The notes under the pieces are model-generated. The model was not told the DNA's origin. It did not search any database and worked only from the letters and a program-made list of their open reading frames with translations. From Bacteroidota bacterium (GTDB taxonomy: Bacteria; Bacteroidota; Bacteroidia; Chitinophagales; Chitinophagaceae), in NCBI GenBank assembly GCA_023422835.1, contig JAFAGI010000011.1, forward strand, positions 79,010 through 143,009: a stretch of 64,000 bases of DNA, in the 5' to 3' direction. The translations under genes were made by a program, and so were the position numbers. Every line of letters begins with the position of its first letter. The stretch's first letter is position 1. This document shows, piece by piece, positions 1 through 8,909 of this stretch.

Positions 1-1012
1 AACCGACATTACGGAGATGAAACCTGGCGTGCATGAAAGAAAATGGGAGATAGACAGCCTTTGCTACCCGATACGCCTGGCATATGCTTACTGGAAAACC
101 ACAGGGGATACGGCGCCTTTCGATTCCTTATGGAAAGATGCCATGGTAGCCGTGGTAAAAACCTTTAAAGAGCAGCAGCGCTTTCAGGGAGCAGGACCGT
201 ATAAATTCCAGCGCAAAACTTTCTGGGCTACAGACGGCGTGCCTATTGGCGGCTATGGCTATCCTGTAAAACCCAACGGGCTTATCTGTTCCATATTCAG
301 GCCTAGCGATGATGCCACCATATATCCATACCTGATACCCAGCAATTTTTTTGCAGCCAGCGAGCTGGTACACTTGGCTGAGATGTGGGAGGCCATTTTT
401 AAAGATGCAGAAAAAGCCAAAGAAGCCAGAGACCTCTCCAGGGATGTATTTACAGCATTAAGAAACTATGCTACCATTGTGCATCCGCAGTTCGGCAAAA
501 TGTATGCTTACGAAATAAACGGTTACGGCAGTTATAATTTAATGGATGACGGCAATGTACCGTCCCTGCTGGCTATGCCGTACCTGGGAAGTGTATTTCA
601 GTCAGACCTGGTATACCAGAACACCAGGAAATATGTATTGTCCGAAGAGAATCCTTTCTTCTTCAAAGGAAAGGTCGCAGAAGGTGTGGGCAGCCCGCAT
701 ACATTAATGAATAATATCTGGCCGATGGCTATCATTATGCGCGGCATGACCTCCAGTGACCCGAAAGAAATTGCCAGCTGCCTGGAAATGTTGCGGACCA
801 CCCATGCTGGCACAGGATTTATGCATGAGAGCTTTGATAAAGATGCGCCTATTGACTTTACAAGGAAATGGTTTGCCTGGGCCAATACCTTGTTCGGAGA
901 GTTTATACTGAAAGTTTACAAAGAAAATAAAGCATTGCTGGACTACGTAAAACCTGCGGCAGTGTCGCCGTCGGCAAGCCCGGTGAAGCGCAAGGGAATA
1001 TTTAATATTTAA
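1..1012 (+). CDS. GH125 exo-alpha-mannosidase, 5' end outside window
   Basis: The frame is open from the first bases, so the gene begins upstream and about 336 C-terminal codons are visible; the ATG at 17 is internal. The segment HERKWEIDSLCYPIRLA and the later NLMDDGNVPSLLAMPYLG and GFMHESFDKDAPIDFTRKWF blocks recur almost unchanged in the complete GH125 gene at 3132-4553, which identifies it as a metal-independent exo-alpha-1,6-mannosidase of GH125. Family knowledge: these enzymes remove single non-reducing mannose residues, usually in the periplasm. The tail beyond the homologous region (about 25 residues, rich in Ala, Ser, Pro and Lys) is absent from the other copy. It is followed after 3 nt by an unknown gene, so the two are probably cotranscribed with the aldose epimerase. 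Confidence 0.9.
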   Translation, partial: TDITEMKPGVHERKWEIDSLCYPIRLAYAYWKTTGDTAPFDSLWKDAMVAVVKTFKEQQRFQGAGPYKFQRKTFWATDGVPIGGYGYPVKPNGLICSIFRPSDDATIYPYLIPSNFFAASELVHLAEMWEAIFKDAEKAKEARDLSRDVFTALRNYATIVHPQFGKMYAYEINGYGSYNLMDDGNVPSLLAMPYLGSVFQSDLVYQNTRKYVLSEENPFFFKGKVAEGVGSPHTLMNNIWPMAIIMRGMTSSDPKEIASCLEMLRTTHAGTGFMHESFDKDAPIDFTRKWFAWANTLFGEFILKVYKENKALLDYVKPAAVSPSASPVKRKGIFNI

Positions 1013-1015
1013 TAT

Positions 1016-1585
1016 ATGCAGGATATAGAGCCTCATTACAATTGGCGTCATATCTATATTTCAGAGGATGATGCGCATTCTCCCTTCTTTGGACGGGAGT
1101 ATAGCGAGTTTGAATATTCCAATACGGTATACAATTACTATATACATCCCCAATGGGATGATTTTGGCAGCAGGACTTTGTATTGCAAGATAATTTTTGC
1201 AGACTATGATATGCAGGTGGCTATTATAGAGCTGATAGGCGAGTGGAACGATGCCATTGAAAACGACATCATGACGCTGAAATATGAATTGCTGGATCCT
1301 ATGCATAAAAAGGGCATCATACATTTTATTTTTATTGCAGAAAATGTATTGAATTTTCACAGCAACGGAAAAGACTATTATGAAGCGCTATTCGAAGAGC
1401 TGAACGATGAAGGCGGATGGGCCGTAATGCTGAATCTCTCTGAACCTGCACAATACGAATACAAATTGGGCAAGCTGCATAATTATATTGAGCTGATGCA
1501 AATACACGAATGGCGTGTTTATAAACCGCATCATTTATTTAAAAAAATAGAATCTATCATTGACCAGAGATTAGATTTCAAATAA
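1016..1585 (+). CDS. Conserved-looking hypothetical protein, 189 aa
   Basis: I do not recognise this family. The protein is acidic and aromatic-rich, has no signal peptide or membrane segment, and is therefore probably cytoplasmic. It starts 3 nt after the GH125 stop and ends 6 nt before the next start, so the three genes form one transcription unit. Visible features are a Tyr-rich N-terminal third, a central stretch around HFIFIAENVLNFHSNGKDYY (about residues 101-120) with alternating hydrophobic residues suggesting a beta-strand and helix, and a C-terminal helix HHLFKKIESIIDQRL. Its position between mannosidase and epimerase genes may be incidental, because its partner could be the small N-terminal domain fused to the epimerase downstream. 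No function is assigned. Confidence 0.75.
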   Translation: MQDIEPHYNWRHIYISEDDAHSPFFGREYSEFEYSNTVYNYYIHPQWDDFGSRTLYCKIIFADYDMQVAIIELIGEWNDAIENDIMTLKYELLDPMHKKGIIHFIFIAENVLNFHSNGKDYYEALFEELNDEGGWAVMLNLSEPAQYEYKLGKLHNYIELMQIHEWRVYKPHHLFKKIESIIDQRLDFK

Positions 1586-1591
1586 AGTATA

Positions 1592-2962
1592 ATGATAAAA
1601 TATACACCTGCGTTTTTAAAAAAGCTGGAAGATATTCTTACGGAATCAGCCTATACCGTTCGGTACGAACGGGGCAATTTTCAAAGCGGCTGGTGCCTGC
1701 TGGAGCGTAAGAGCGTGGTAGTGCTGAATAAATTTTTAGATACAGAAGGAAGGATCAATACATTGGCAGACATCATCCCGCAATTGGCTGTAAATTTTGA
1801 TAAGCTCACACATGAATCACAAATCCTTTATGAGTTTTTACTGCAAGAGGCGGGAGCTGCGAATACAGGCAACACTGCTGAAACACAATTAAACTTAAAC
1901 AATATGTCAAATTTATCCGTAACAAAAAAAGACTGGGGTACAATCAACGACCAGCAGGTTTCTATTTATGAATTAAACAACGATACTGTAAAAGTGTTTG
2001 TAAGTAATTACGGCGGCACCATCCAGTTAATTGAAGCGCCGGACAAAAATGGCCGGATACACAATATTGTTGCGGGCTACCACACGGCCGAAGAATACCG
2101 CGATGATAATGACTATTACCTTGGTGCGCTGGTAGGCCGTTATGCCAACCGGATAGCCGATGGCAAATTTACCATAGCCGGTGAATCTTATACGCTCCCT
2201 GTGAACAATGGCCCCAACAGCCTCCATGGAGGTATTGAAGGGTTTCACAGGAAAATATGGGAAGTAACAGGCCAACAGGAAACAGCCACTGAAGCTTCTG
2301 TAACTATGGAATATACCAGCAAAGACGGTGAAGAAGGCTACCCGGGCAATCTGCAGGTACAGGTAACTTATGCACTAAGCGCTGATAATAAATTGAAGAT
2401 ACAGTACCTCGCTACAACAGACAAGGCTACACCTGTAAGCCTTACCAACCATAGCTACTTTAATCTCAATGGTTTTGAAGATGTAGTCACGGGGCATGAG
2501 CTTAAAATTAACGCTGAAAGCTATACCAAAAAGAACGAGAACAATGTGCCGGCAGGTGAATTGGAATTCCTGGACAAAGACCATCCATTGTATTTCGGAG
2601 AATTTACGAAGCTGGAAAAAAATATTGATCAGTTTGCCGAAGACAGGGGCTTCGACCATAATTATGTGCTCACCATGCAGCCCTTTCGGCAACTTCTGGA
2701 AGCCGCAGAGTTAAGAGATCCTCAATCCGGCAGATATTTAAAAGTATATACAGATCAGCCGGGTTTACAGATCTATACAGCTAACTGGTTTGACGGATCG
2801 CGCAAAGGAACACATAGCAAACCCTACGGAAAGTACGATGCTATTGCTCTGGAAACACAGGCTTTCCCCAACAGTCCAAATGTGCCTGCATTTCCCAACA
2901 GTATTCTGCAGCCGGGAGAAGAATATAACTCCACTACGGTTTATGAAATAGGGGTGGAGTAA
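1592..2962 (+). CDS. galM: Aldose 1-epimerase (GalM) with extra N-terminal domain
   Basis: Residues about 105-456 are a galactose-mutarotase-type aldose 1-epimerase: NGPNSLHGG (His212), SLTNHSYFNLNG (His287) and ALETQAFPNSPN near residue 425 are the usual catalytic His, His and Glu regions. No signal peptide is visible, so action on cytoplasmic sugar is likely. Residues 1-90 are a separate small domain (KFLDTEGRINTLADIIPQL) that resembles small stand-alone Bacteroidota proteins I recall without a known function; it is joined by a Gly/Ala/Asn/Thr-rich linker. A second start at 1904 (Met105, MSNLSVTKKDWG) looks like a normal GalM start, with an A-rich leader before it. The ORF may thus be a true fusion or two genes whose stop was lost; an internal start could still make free GalM. 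Placement beside mannosidases suits release of free hexose. Confidence 0.85.
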   Translation: MIKYTPAFLKKLEDILTESAYTVRYERGNFQSGWCLLERKSVVVLNKFLDTEGRINTLADIIPQLAVNFDKLTHESQILYEFLLQEAGAANTGNTAETQLNLNNMSNLSVTKKDWGTINDQQVSIYELNNDTVKVFVSNYGGTIQLIEAPDKNGRIHNIVAGYHTAEEYRDDNDYYLGALVGRYANRIADGKFTIAGESYTLPVNNGPNSLHGGIEGFHRKIWEVTGQQETATEASVTMEYTSKDGEEGYPGNLQVQVTYALSADNKLKIQYLATTDKATPVSLTNHSYFNLNGFEDVVTGHELKINAESYTKKNENNVPAGELEFLDKDHPLYFGEFTKLEKNIDQFAEDRGFDHNYVLTMQPFRQLLEAAELRDPQSGRYLKVYTDQPGLQIYTANWFDGSRKGTHSKPYGKYDAIALETQAFPNSPNVPAFPNSILQPGEEYNSTTVYEIGVE

Positions 2963-2986
2963 ATGATAATAAAAACCTGAATGTAA

Positions 2987-3017
2987 CTGCCGGCGCGTAT
3001 GTGCCGGCAGTTTTTTA
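2987..3017 (+). terminator. Rho-independent terminator after galM
   Basis: ACTGCCGGC (2987-2995) and GCCGGCAGT (3004-3012) form a perfect 9-bp GC-rich stem with an 8-nt loop, followed by a T run. It begins 24 nt after the epimerase stop and ends the + strand unit. Confidence 0.9.
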
Positions 3018-3131
3018 AGATTAATCAGGTAAGTAGTGAGTAGCAGCGCGGTTGATTATATGTGCAGGCCTTAAAGCCGCATTAAATATATATTCATTGC
3101 ACTGTAGTTAACTGCTGTAAAAAGCAAAATA

Positions 3132-4553
3132 TCAGCTCAACAAATGCGGTTTGTGTTTTAAAGTGTTCCACAACAACTCACCAAAGAGCGTGTTTGTCCA
3201 GGCAAACCATGAACGTGTAAAGTTCTTAGGATCGTCTTTATGAAAAGACTCGTGCATAAAGCCGGTATTGCCATGAGTTTTCTTCAGCGTGTCAATACAC
3301 CACTTAATTTCCTTATCGTCAGTGGAAGTAAGGGCTTTCATGATGATGCTCATCGGCCATATCATATCTTTTCCAATGTGCGGGCCGCCGATGCCTTCGG
3401 CTGTAGTTCCTTTATAGAAATGTGGGTTATCTTTTGACCATATAAATTTTCTTGTATTCACATATACCGGATCGGTGCGTTGAACACCTTTTAAATACGG
3501 CATCGCCAGCAGGCTGGGCACGTTTGCATCGTCCATGAGATTATAACCGTGGAATCCATCTACTTCAAAAGCATAAATTTTTCCATACTTCGGATGATTG
3601 AAAACAGCATATTCTTTCAAAGCTTTTTCTACTTCTGCGGCTAATGCCAGAAGTTCGCCTGCAAGTTTTGTGTTTTTGCGAATAGCGCTCATCATTTCAG
3701 CTGCCTGGCGCAAACTGGTAACGGCAAAGAAGTTGGAAGGCACTAAAAAAGAAAAGATGCTTGCGTCATCGCTCGGCCTGAATGCAGAAACGATTAGTCC
3801 TACAGGGTTTACCGGATTTCCATAACCGTGCATCGGTAAGGAGTCGGTGGGGTTTTGCGTGCGACGCTGGAATTTATAAGGGCCGTTGCCGTCTTTTCTT
3901 TGCTGTTCCCTAAATGTTTTCAGCGTAGCTTTGATGGCTTCCTCCCATTTTGCGTCAAACGGCGCCGTATCGCCTGTTTCTTTCCAGTAGCCATGGGCCA
4001 GCCGTATCGGGTAGCAGAGGCTGTCTATCTCCCATTTTCTTTCATGCACGCCGGGTTGCATATCAGTAAAATCGCTGAACCATTCGCCTTTTTTGTCAGG
4101 ATCATTGTAAAATGCGTTGGCGTACGGGTCTTTTAAAATAAACTCTGTCTGCTTGTTGATAACGCCGGCTATCAATTTCTTCAGTGGCGCATCTCTTCGT
4201 ACAAATTCCAGGTAAGGATACACCTGTGCTGAACTGTCTCTGAGCCACATAGCATCTATATCGCCGGTAATTACATAGGTGAACGGTTTCCCCTTTTTTT
4301 CGCTATAATAAACGGTGGTATCCAGCGTGTTGGGATAGCAGTTTCCAAAAAGCCATGCCAATTCACGATCTTTTACTTTTGAGCTGAATGTTTTGATGGC
4401 GTCTTCCACACTTCTGCTGGTAAAATGCCTTTTGGAAGACGGCACGCGTACAGTGGGGAAGTTATTCTGATTTTCTGCTGCAAAACTAAATTTGTTAACT
4501 GCCAGGCCTACCCCTAAAATACCTGCCTTCTGTACAAAATCTCTTCTTTTCAT
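3132..4553 (-). CDS. GH125 exo-alpha-mannosidase
   Basis: A complete 473-residue GH125 enzyme, the usual family length. The N-terminus MKRRDFVQKAGILGVGLAV has the RRDF plus hydrophobic pattern of a Tat signal, cut near residue 25 (SFAAEN), so the folded enzyme is probably exported to the periplasm. Conserved blocks include GDIDAMWLRDSSAQVYPYL, HERKWEIDSLCYPIRLA, NLMDDANVPSLLAMPYL and TGFMHESFHKDDP. Family knowledge: metal-independent, inverting exo-alpha-1,6-mannosidases. It is the last gene of the SusCDE-GH76 unit, 62 nt after GH76. It is a close paralog of the gene at the left edge, which lies on the opposite strand, so the pair may be a duplication with different regulation. Confidence 0.93.
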   Translation of the reverse strand: MKRRDFVQKAGILGVGLAVNKFSFAAENQNNFPTVRVPSSKRHFTSRSVEDAIKTFSSKVKDRELAWLFGNCYPNTLDTTVYYSEKKGKPFTYVITGDIDAMWLRDSSAQVYPYLEFVRRDAPLKKLIAGVINKQTEFILKDPYANAFYNDPDKKGEWFSDFTDMQPGVHERKWEIDSLCYPIRLAHGYWKETGDTAPFDAKWEEAIKATLKTFREQQRKDGNGPYKFQRRTQNPTDSLPMHGYGNPVNPVGLIVSAFRPSDDASIFSFLVPSNFFAVTSLRQAAEMMSAIRKNTKLAGELLALAAEVEKALKEYAVFNHPKYGKIYAFEVDGFHGYNLMDDANVPSLLAMPYLKGVQRTDPVYVNTRKFIWSKDNPHFYKGTTAEGIGGPHIGKDMIWPMSIIMKALTSTDDKEIKWCIDTLKKTHGNTGFMHESFHKDDPKNFTRSWFAWTNTLFGELLWNTLKHKPHLLS

Positions 4554-4615
4554 AATTTTGATTAATAATAAATAAAATAAATGTTTACGCTATAATTTGT
4601 TATTTGTAATTTTAA

Positions 4616-5800
4616 TTATTGAACAATGCCTTCCTTCTGAAGGCTTGCCATTGCTTCAATGAGCATCATGCCGCTCAATTGCGTAGAAAGGTCAATTGTG
4701 CCGGCCGGCATACTGTTCCAGTCAGGGCTTATTAATAAGGTCTGGTGATTGATACCTGAACTATTTAATTTTTGAGCATTATTAAGTAAGAAATTTACCA
4801 TCGTTTTTTTATCTGATTCGCTAAGATCTTTATTTTGTACCAGTTTTACAAAATATCGCACAAAAATCCCTTTAAACAACCCGCCGTCGCCCTGTCCTTC
4901 CGGCTTTAAAATGCCGCCGGGGGCTACCTGGCTGCTGCGCATAGAAGTTCTTGCTGTTCTAATGGCATCGTCAAGGTACTTTTTGTCTTTTGTATCGGCA
5001 TACATTTCCAGGGCAGCGCCAATAAACAAGCCCTGATTGTAGGTGTAAATTGCTTTTTCCATTCCCCCCTGATTATTTGGATTAACGCCGTCCCAAACAA
5101 TACCCGTTACCGGATCTACCAGATTAGAGCGAAGCCAGTCGTAAAGCATTACGGCAGTGTCTTTGTAATGTTGATCCCCGGTTGACCGTGCAAGACGCAG
5201 GCCCATGATGATCGCGGGCCCGTTGGCAGGCGTGTTTTTGAAGTAGAGGCGATGTTTAGCCCATCCGAGGCTTCTGCCCTGAATGTCGTTGATGCCTGTA
5301 AGAATATCCTGCCACAGTGTTTTTACAATATCAAGTTGCACCGTATTTTTACTAAGATCGTAGGCTCTTAAAGTAGAAAGCCCCAGCCATCCCATGTCGT
5401 CATAAAAATCATTAATGAGCGTGTTACGGCGTACAGGGTTTGTTTCCCTCATGCCTGTGAGCAGGCTGTTTACGCGCTGCATGTATACATCATTGCCCGT
5501 GCGTTCATAGGCATCTATTAGCACATCCACGGCGTGGGCGTTGTGCCAGTAATGAAAGGTTTGGTTCCCGGCGTTGTCCTGCGCATAATATTTCGCATTT
5601 TGCGCCAGAAAATCTGACTGAAGTTTATTCTGCAAAGAGTCGGCTAAAGCTGCCCAATTGTAGGTATAAGTATTCTGGCCATTATTGTCAATAGGATATA
5701 AAGGCTGCACCTTTGTTTTGGTACAGGCGCACTGAGTGAACAATACGATGCTTGAAAGTGTAATGATCAACAGTTTTCCGTTTAATTTCAATTTTTTCAT
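4616..5800 (-). CDS. GH76 endo-alpha-1,6-mannanase lipoprotein
   Basis: The catalytic pair of GH76 is visible as DFYDDMGWLG, with Asp134 and Asp135 when counted from the start chosen here. Family knowledge: retaining endo-alpha-1,6-mannanases that cut yeast-type mannan backbone. The start at 5800 (MKKLKLNGKLLIITLSS) is chosen because it begins directly at a signal peptide; an in-frame ATG at 5851 would put 17 polar residues before it. Cys24 or Cys26 (TQCACTK) probably carries a lipid, which suits display on the outer membrane next to SusD. The gene is between SusE and GH125 in the same unit. The start-proximal lipobox is not canonical, so the exact modified Cys is unsure. Confidence 0.92.
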   Translation of the reverse strand: MKKLKLNGKLLIITLSSIVLFTQCACTKTKVQPLYPIDNNGQNTYTYNWAALADSLQNKLQSDFLAQNAKYYAQDNAGNQTFHYWHNAHAVDVLIDAYERTGNDVYMQRVNSLLTGMRETNPVRRNTLINDFYDDMGWLGLSTLRAYDLSKNTVQLDIVKTLWQDILTGINDIQGRSLGWAKHRLYFKNTPANGPAIIMGLRLARSTGDQHYKDTAVMLYDWLRSNLVDPVTGIVWDGVNPNNQGGMEKAIYTYNQGLFIGAALEMYADTKDKKYLDDAIRTARTSMRSSQVAPGGILKPEGQGDGGLFKGIFVRYFVKLVQNKDLSESDKKTMVNFLLNNAQKLNSSGINHQTLLISPDWNSMPAGTIDLSTQLSGMMLIEAMASLQKEGIVQ

Positions 5801-5855
5801 ATCAAAATTTAATTTTTTTGCGGCTGGCGATGAAGCCAGCCGGCTTTTCAATATT

Positions 5856-6995
5856 TTATTTTACGATGATGGAATGAGTGTATTGTGGAATGGCGGTTCT
5901 AAAGTCAAGAATTACATCCACATTTTTCATATCGGCATTGCCATCAAATTTGAAAGAATTATCCCAATCATGGTTGGAAACCTGATAAAGATACCAATAA
6001 GAAGCAGGCGTTCCGCTGTTCGGGCGCTGATTGTCGCGGTTTGAACTGCCAAACCAAAGGTCAGACTCGTTTCCTGCAAGATCTCTGAGTTTCATTCTGA
6101 ATTTATACCGTTCATCTCTTCCCCAGCTTTCCTGCTTAAATATAATAGATACATTCTCTTTTTTCCAGATACCATTACCGGCATAAGGAATTTCTGTAAG
6201 GAACCTGCCAAACGGCGGGAACCACAGCCCTATAGATTGTACAGTTTGCACCGTTGCGGAAGCATTGGTAAAATCAAGCGTGATTCTGAAAGCATTGTTT
6301 CCGCCGCTGACAGAAGCTGCGTTGTTGCTTTTTATAATTTTGTTTCCTTCAATTGCATAAGAAACCGGAGTGCCTGTGGTTCTGTCAACCAGCTTGTACT
6401 CTCCATTTTTTAATGAAGTGAAAATCTCAAATTTGCCATCGGCTGTTTGTTTAAAAGGAATAGCTTTTGCTATGTTGTCGCCGGCTTCTGTAGCTGATCC
6501 GTAAAGATAAAGCTCAGGCGGAAGATCTGTAAAGCCTGGCAGGCGCTGTACATCAAACACACGAGACACAGCAGCAATTTTTTGATTTACTCCTTTAGAA
6601 GAAGCCACTGTCCACTTGATCTTGCCCACGGCTTCCGGTTCAATACCGGCTAAAGAAGCGATCCTGTTTAAGTCCGCATGTTTAAGCGTGAGTACGTTGT
6701 ACATGCCGTTATTATCTGAGGGCATTACATACACCGGGTTAGAAAAGTCGCCGGCTTCCCGATCAAAAAGCACTTCATAAAGTACCATGCCCCCGTCTTC
6801 GGCTTTTGCTTGTTCCCACTCGAAAGTGAGGGTGCTGTTGGGAGAGGTCATTTTAATGAATTTATTTTCTGAAGGAGCATAAAGATTTTTTACTTCCGTT
6901 ACCTGCAGGCTGTTCAGCGAATGATCTTTCTTACAGGAAATAAAAAAAGACATTATGCCCAGCAAGGATAAAAAGATTAAGAGATTCTGTTTCAT
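5856..6995 (-). CDS. SusE-like outer-membrane glycan-binding lipoprotein
   Basis: 379 residues beginning with a lipoprotein signal (MKQNLLIFLSLLGIMSFFISC, modified Cys21). The N-terminal half has the SusE pattern: a strand-rich Ig-like domain with LTFEWEQAKAEDGGMVLYEV followed by a segment on the difference between expected and stored values typical of SusE (KIKWTVASSKG). The C-terminal half looks like further beta-sandwich binding modules. It lies directly after SusD (25 nt gap), the standard place for SusE/SusF surface glycan-binding proteins, which hold starch or mannan oligosaccharides without cutting them. Ligand is inferred from the neighbouring mannanases only. Confidence 0.85.
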   Translation of the reverse strand: MKQNLLIFLSLLGIMSFFISCKKDHSLNSLQVTEVKNLYAPSENKFIKMTSPNSTLTFEWEQAKAEDGGMVLYEVLFDREAGDFSNPVYVMPSDNNGMYNVLTLKHADLNRIASLAGIEPEAVGKIKWTVASSKGVNQKIAAVSRVFDVQRLPGFTDLPPELYLYGSATEAGDNIAKAIPFKQTADGKFEIFTSLKNGEYKLVDRTTGTPVSYAIEGNKIIKSNNAASVSGGNNAFRITLDFTNASATVQTVQSIGLWFPPFGRFLTEIPYAGNGIWKKENVSIIFKQESWGRDERYKFRMKLRDLAGNESDLWFGSSNRDNQRPNSGTPASYWYLYQVSNHDWDNSFKFDGNADMKNVDVILDFRTAIPQYTHSIIVK

Positions 6996-7020
6996 TTTAT
7001 ATCGTTTTTAATATTAATAA

Positions 7021-8661
7021 TTACCAGTTAGGGTTTTGGGTTAAATTGGGGTTGATGTTTCGTTCCTGGCGCGGTATTGGCCACAGATAATGTTTGGCAG
7101 GATCAAAGACTCTTTGCTGCACTCTCAGGTAACCATTATCAACAGAAGCAGGGCCAAATTTAGCGCCGTGCACCCATCCGTTCAGCACCTGCCCGGCTAT
7201 GCGCCATCTTTTGATGTCAAAAATGCGGAGGCTTTCCAGTACCAGTTCTGTTCTTCTTTCGTTGCGGATAATTTCCCTTATCTGTGCATTGCTGAGAGCG
7301 GCATTGAAATTCAGCGCTTCAGCAGCCGTAAATCCTGCTCTTTGGCGGATGGCTCTGATGGTTTTGTTCCAATCCTCTTCTGTCATCTGTCCCAATTCAT
7401 TTTTTGCTTCGGCATACATAAGAAGAATGTCGGCATACCTCATAATGATCAGGTTTAAGCCCGAACGGAAGTTTGTGCCTGAATTGAGGTCGTAATATTT
7501 TCTAAAGTAATAACCGGTAGGCGAGGACGATGAGCCGGGCCTGTATTCATCGGCTGCATTTCCGTTCTCATCTCTTACCGGATCTGTACCGGGACGCGTA
7601 TAGATTGTTTTAAAACTTCCATCGGGACGCTGCCACTGATAATCATGATAAACAACGGTTGCCGTTAATCGCGGATCGCGGTTTACATACGGTTCGTTTT
7701 CGTTGTAGCCTGAAGCCGGATCGGTAATGCGTTTTCCATTCATCATCAGATAGCTATCTACCAATTCTTGTGTTGGTGCCAGCGAATTCAGTCGGGCGCC
7801 GATCGAGAGCGGGGCAATATCGAAAAACATGTTGTAAGAAACATTGGGCTGCACGTACTGAAAATCGAAGATTACTTCTGAATTGAACTCATTGGCTTCT
7901 TCAAAAAGACCTGCATACGATGAAAAGAGGCTATAAGCACCGTTGGCCGTAGAGTTAATCAGTTTTTCTGTTTCCGCTATTACCTGCTGCCAGTTGCTTT
8001 CAAGTAGGTGCACTCTTGCCTTCATGCCTATAACGGCTCCTTTTGTGATCTTTCCTCTTTCATTTTGAGGATACTGTACGGGAAGAGTACTTTCAATGGC
8101 ATCCAGTTCGCTTAGCACAAAGCTGATCACTTGCTGGTGCGGAGAACGGCTGATTGTCTTAGAGTCATTAAAGCTGATAACCGTGTTGAAAAGGGGCACA
8201 TCGCCAAACCATGTTGCCAGGTGAAAGTAAGCAAAAGCTCTGATGAACCTGGCTTCTGCTTTCATTCTTTCTTTCAGGGCTTCATCCATATTGGGCACCT
8301 TGTCAATGTTTTCGAGAAGCATGTTGGCGTTACGTATCGACTGATAACGCCGGAACCATTCGTTTGAAAATCTTCCATGGCCAGCATCTGCTACGCCCGA
8401 GGCAATGGATGCGGCTCCCTGTACATCTCCGCGAAGATTAACAGCATTATCGGAAAGCGCTTCGTTGTAAAAATACCTTTCGGCATCAGCCATGTTGTGA
8501 TAAGCGTCGTTTAAAAAGCTTTGTGCTTTTTGGCTATTAGTCCAATAATTTTCTTCCGTAAACTGGTTGGTGGGGTAAAGATCCAGTTTATTCATACAGG
8601 AAGATAACGAAAGGATGCCGGCGGCAACAAACATTATTTTGTATGTTTTCATTATTTTCAT
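7021..8661 (-). CDS. susD: SusD/RagB glycan-binding lipoprotein
   Basis: 546 residues with the SusD lipoprotein signal (ILSLSSC) followed by the family pattern of an N-terminal SusD-like domain rich in TPR helices (LYPTNQFTEENYW, RMKAEARFIRAFAYFHLATWFGDVPLF) and the C-terminal end LWPIPRQERNINPNLTQNP, which is diagnostic. SusD caps the SusC barrel as a lid and captures oligosaccharides at the cell surface. Two in-frame starts (8661, 8652) are both possible; neither has a Shine-Dalgarno site, as usual in Bacteroidota. The gene follows SusC after an unusually long 248-nt gap that contains two palindromic repeats. Confidence 0.95.
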   Translation of the reverse strand: MKIMKTYKIMFVAAGILSLSSCMNKLDLYPTNQFTEENYWTNSQKAQSFLNDAYHNMADAERYFYNEALSDNAVNLRGDVQGAASIASGVADAGHGRFSNEWFRRYQSIRNANMLLENIDKVPNMDEALKERMKAEARFIRAFAYFHLATWFGDVPLFNTVISFNDSKTISRSPHQQVISFVLSELDAIESTLPVQYPQNERGKITKGAVIGMKARVHLLESNWQQVIAETEKLINSTANGAYSLFSSYAGLFEEANEFNSEVIFDFQYVQPNVSYNMFFDIAPLSIGARLNSLAPTQELVDSYLMMNGKRITDPASGYNENEPYVNRDPRLTATVVYHDYQWQRPDGSFKTIYTRPGTDPVRDENGNAADEYRPGSSSSPTGYYFRKYYDLNSGTNFRSGLNLIIMRYADILLMYAEAKNELGQMTEEDWNKTIRAIRQRAGFTAAEALNFNAALSNAQIREIIRNERRTELVLESLRIFDIKRWRIAGQVLNGWVHGAKFGPASVDNGYLRVQQRVFDPAKHYLWPIPRQERNINPNLTQNPNW

Positions 8662-8687
8662 GTGTATATTTTTTATTTTTCTTTATG

Positions 8688-8754
8688 GTCACGTAGAATA
8701 GCCTTTATTCATCCGCGGTTGGTATGCACCTTTGCTTATGGCTATTTAATGTGT
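8688..8754 (+). repeat. Palindromic intergenic repeat, GCC type (copy A1)
   Basis: Arms ACGTAGAATAGCC and GGCTATTTAATGTG form an imperfect hairpin around a centre with CCGCGGTTGGTATG. The same design recurs at 50826-50890, 50914-50983 and 53303-53364. It sits between SusC and SusD inside the presumed operon, so it would be transcribed and could fold in the mRNA. Confidence 0.75.
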
Positions 8755-8777
8755 TAATATTTTTATTTTTTCTGTTT

Positions 8778-8860
8778 GCCAAATGGAATAACCAAAACCT
8801 TAATCTTATTATCATTCCCGGTTGGTATAGATTCTTAATCTTTATGGTTATTTCATGCGT
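8778..8860 (+). repeat. Palindromic intergenic repeat, ACC type (copy A2)
   Basis: Arms ATGGAATAACCAAAACCTTAAT and its counterpart ATTCTTAATCTTTATGGTTATTTCAT pair with few mismatches; the loop has CCCGGTTGGTATAGA. The core AATAACC/GGTTATT replaces AATAGCC/GGCTATT of the other type, a compensated change. A near copy is at 53186-53264. Confidence 0.75.
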
Positions 8861-8909
8861 GTATATTTATTCTATCAGGTAATCGATTTTACAAAAGCTC
8901 CCATCATCT

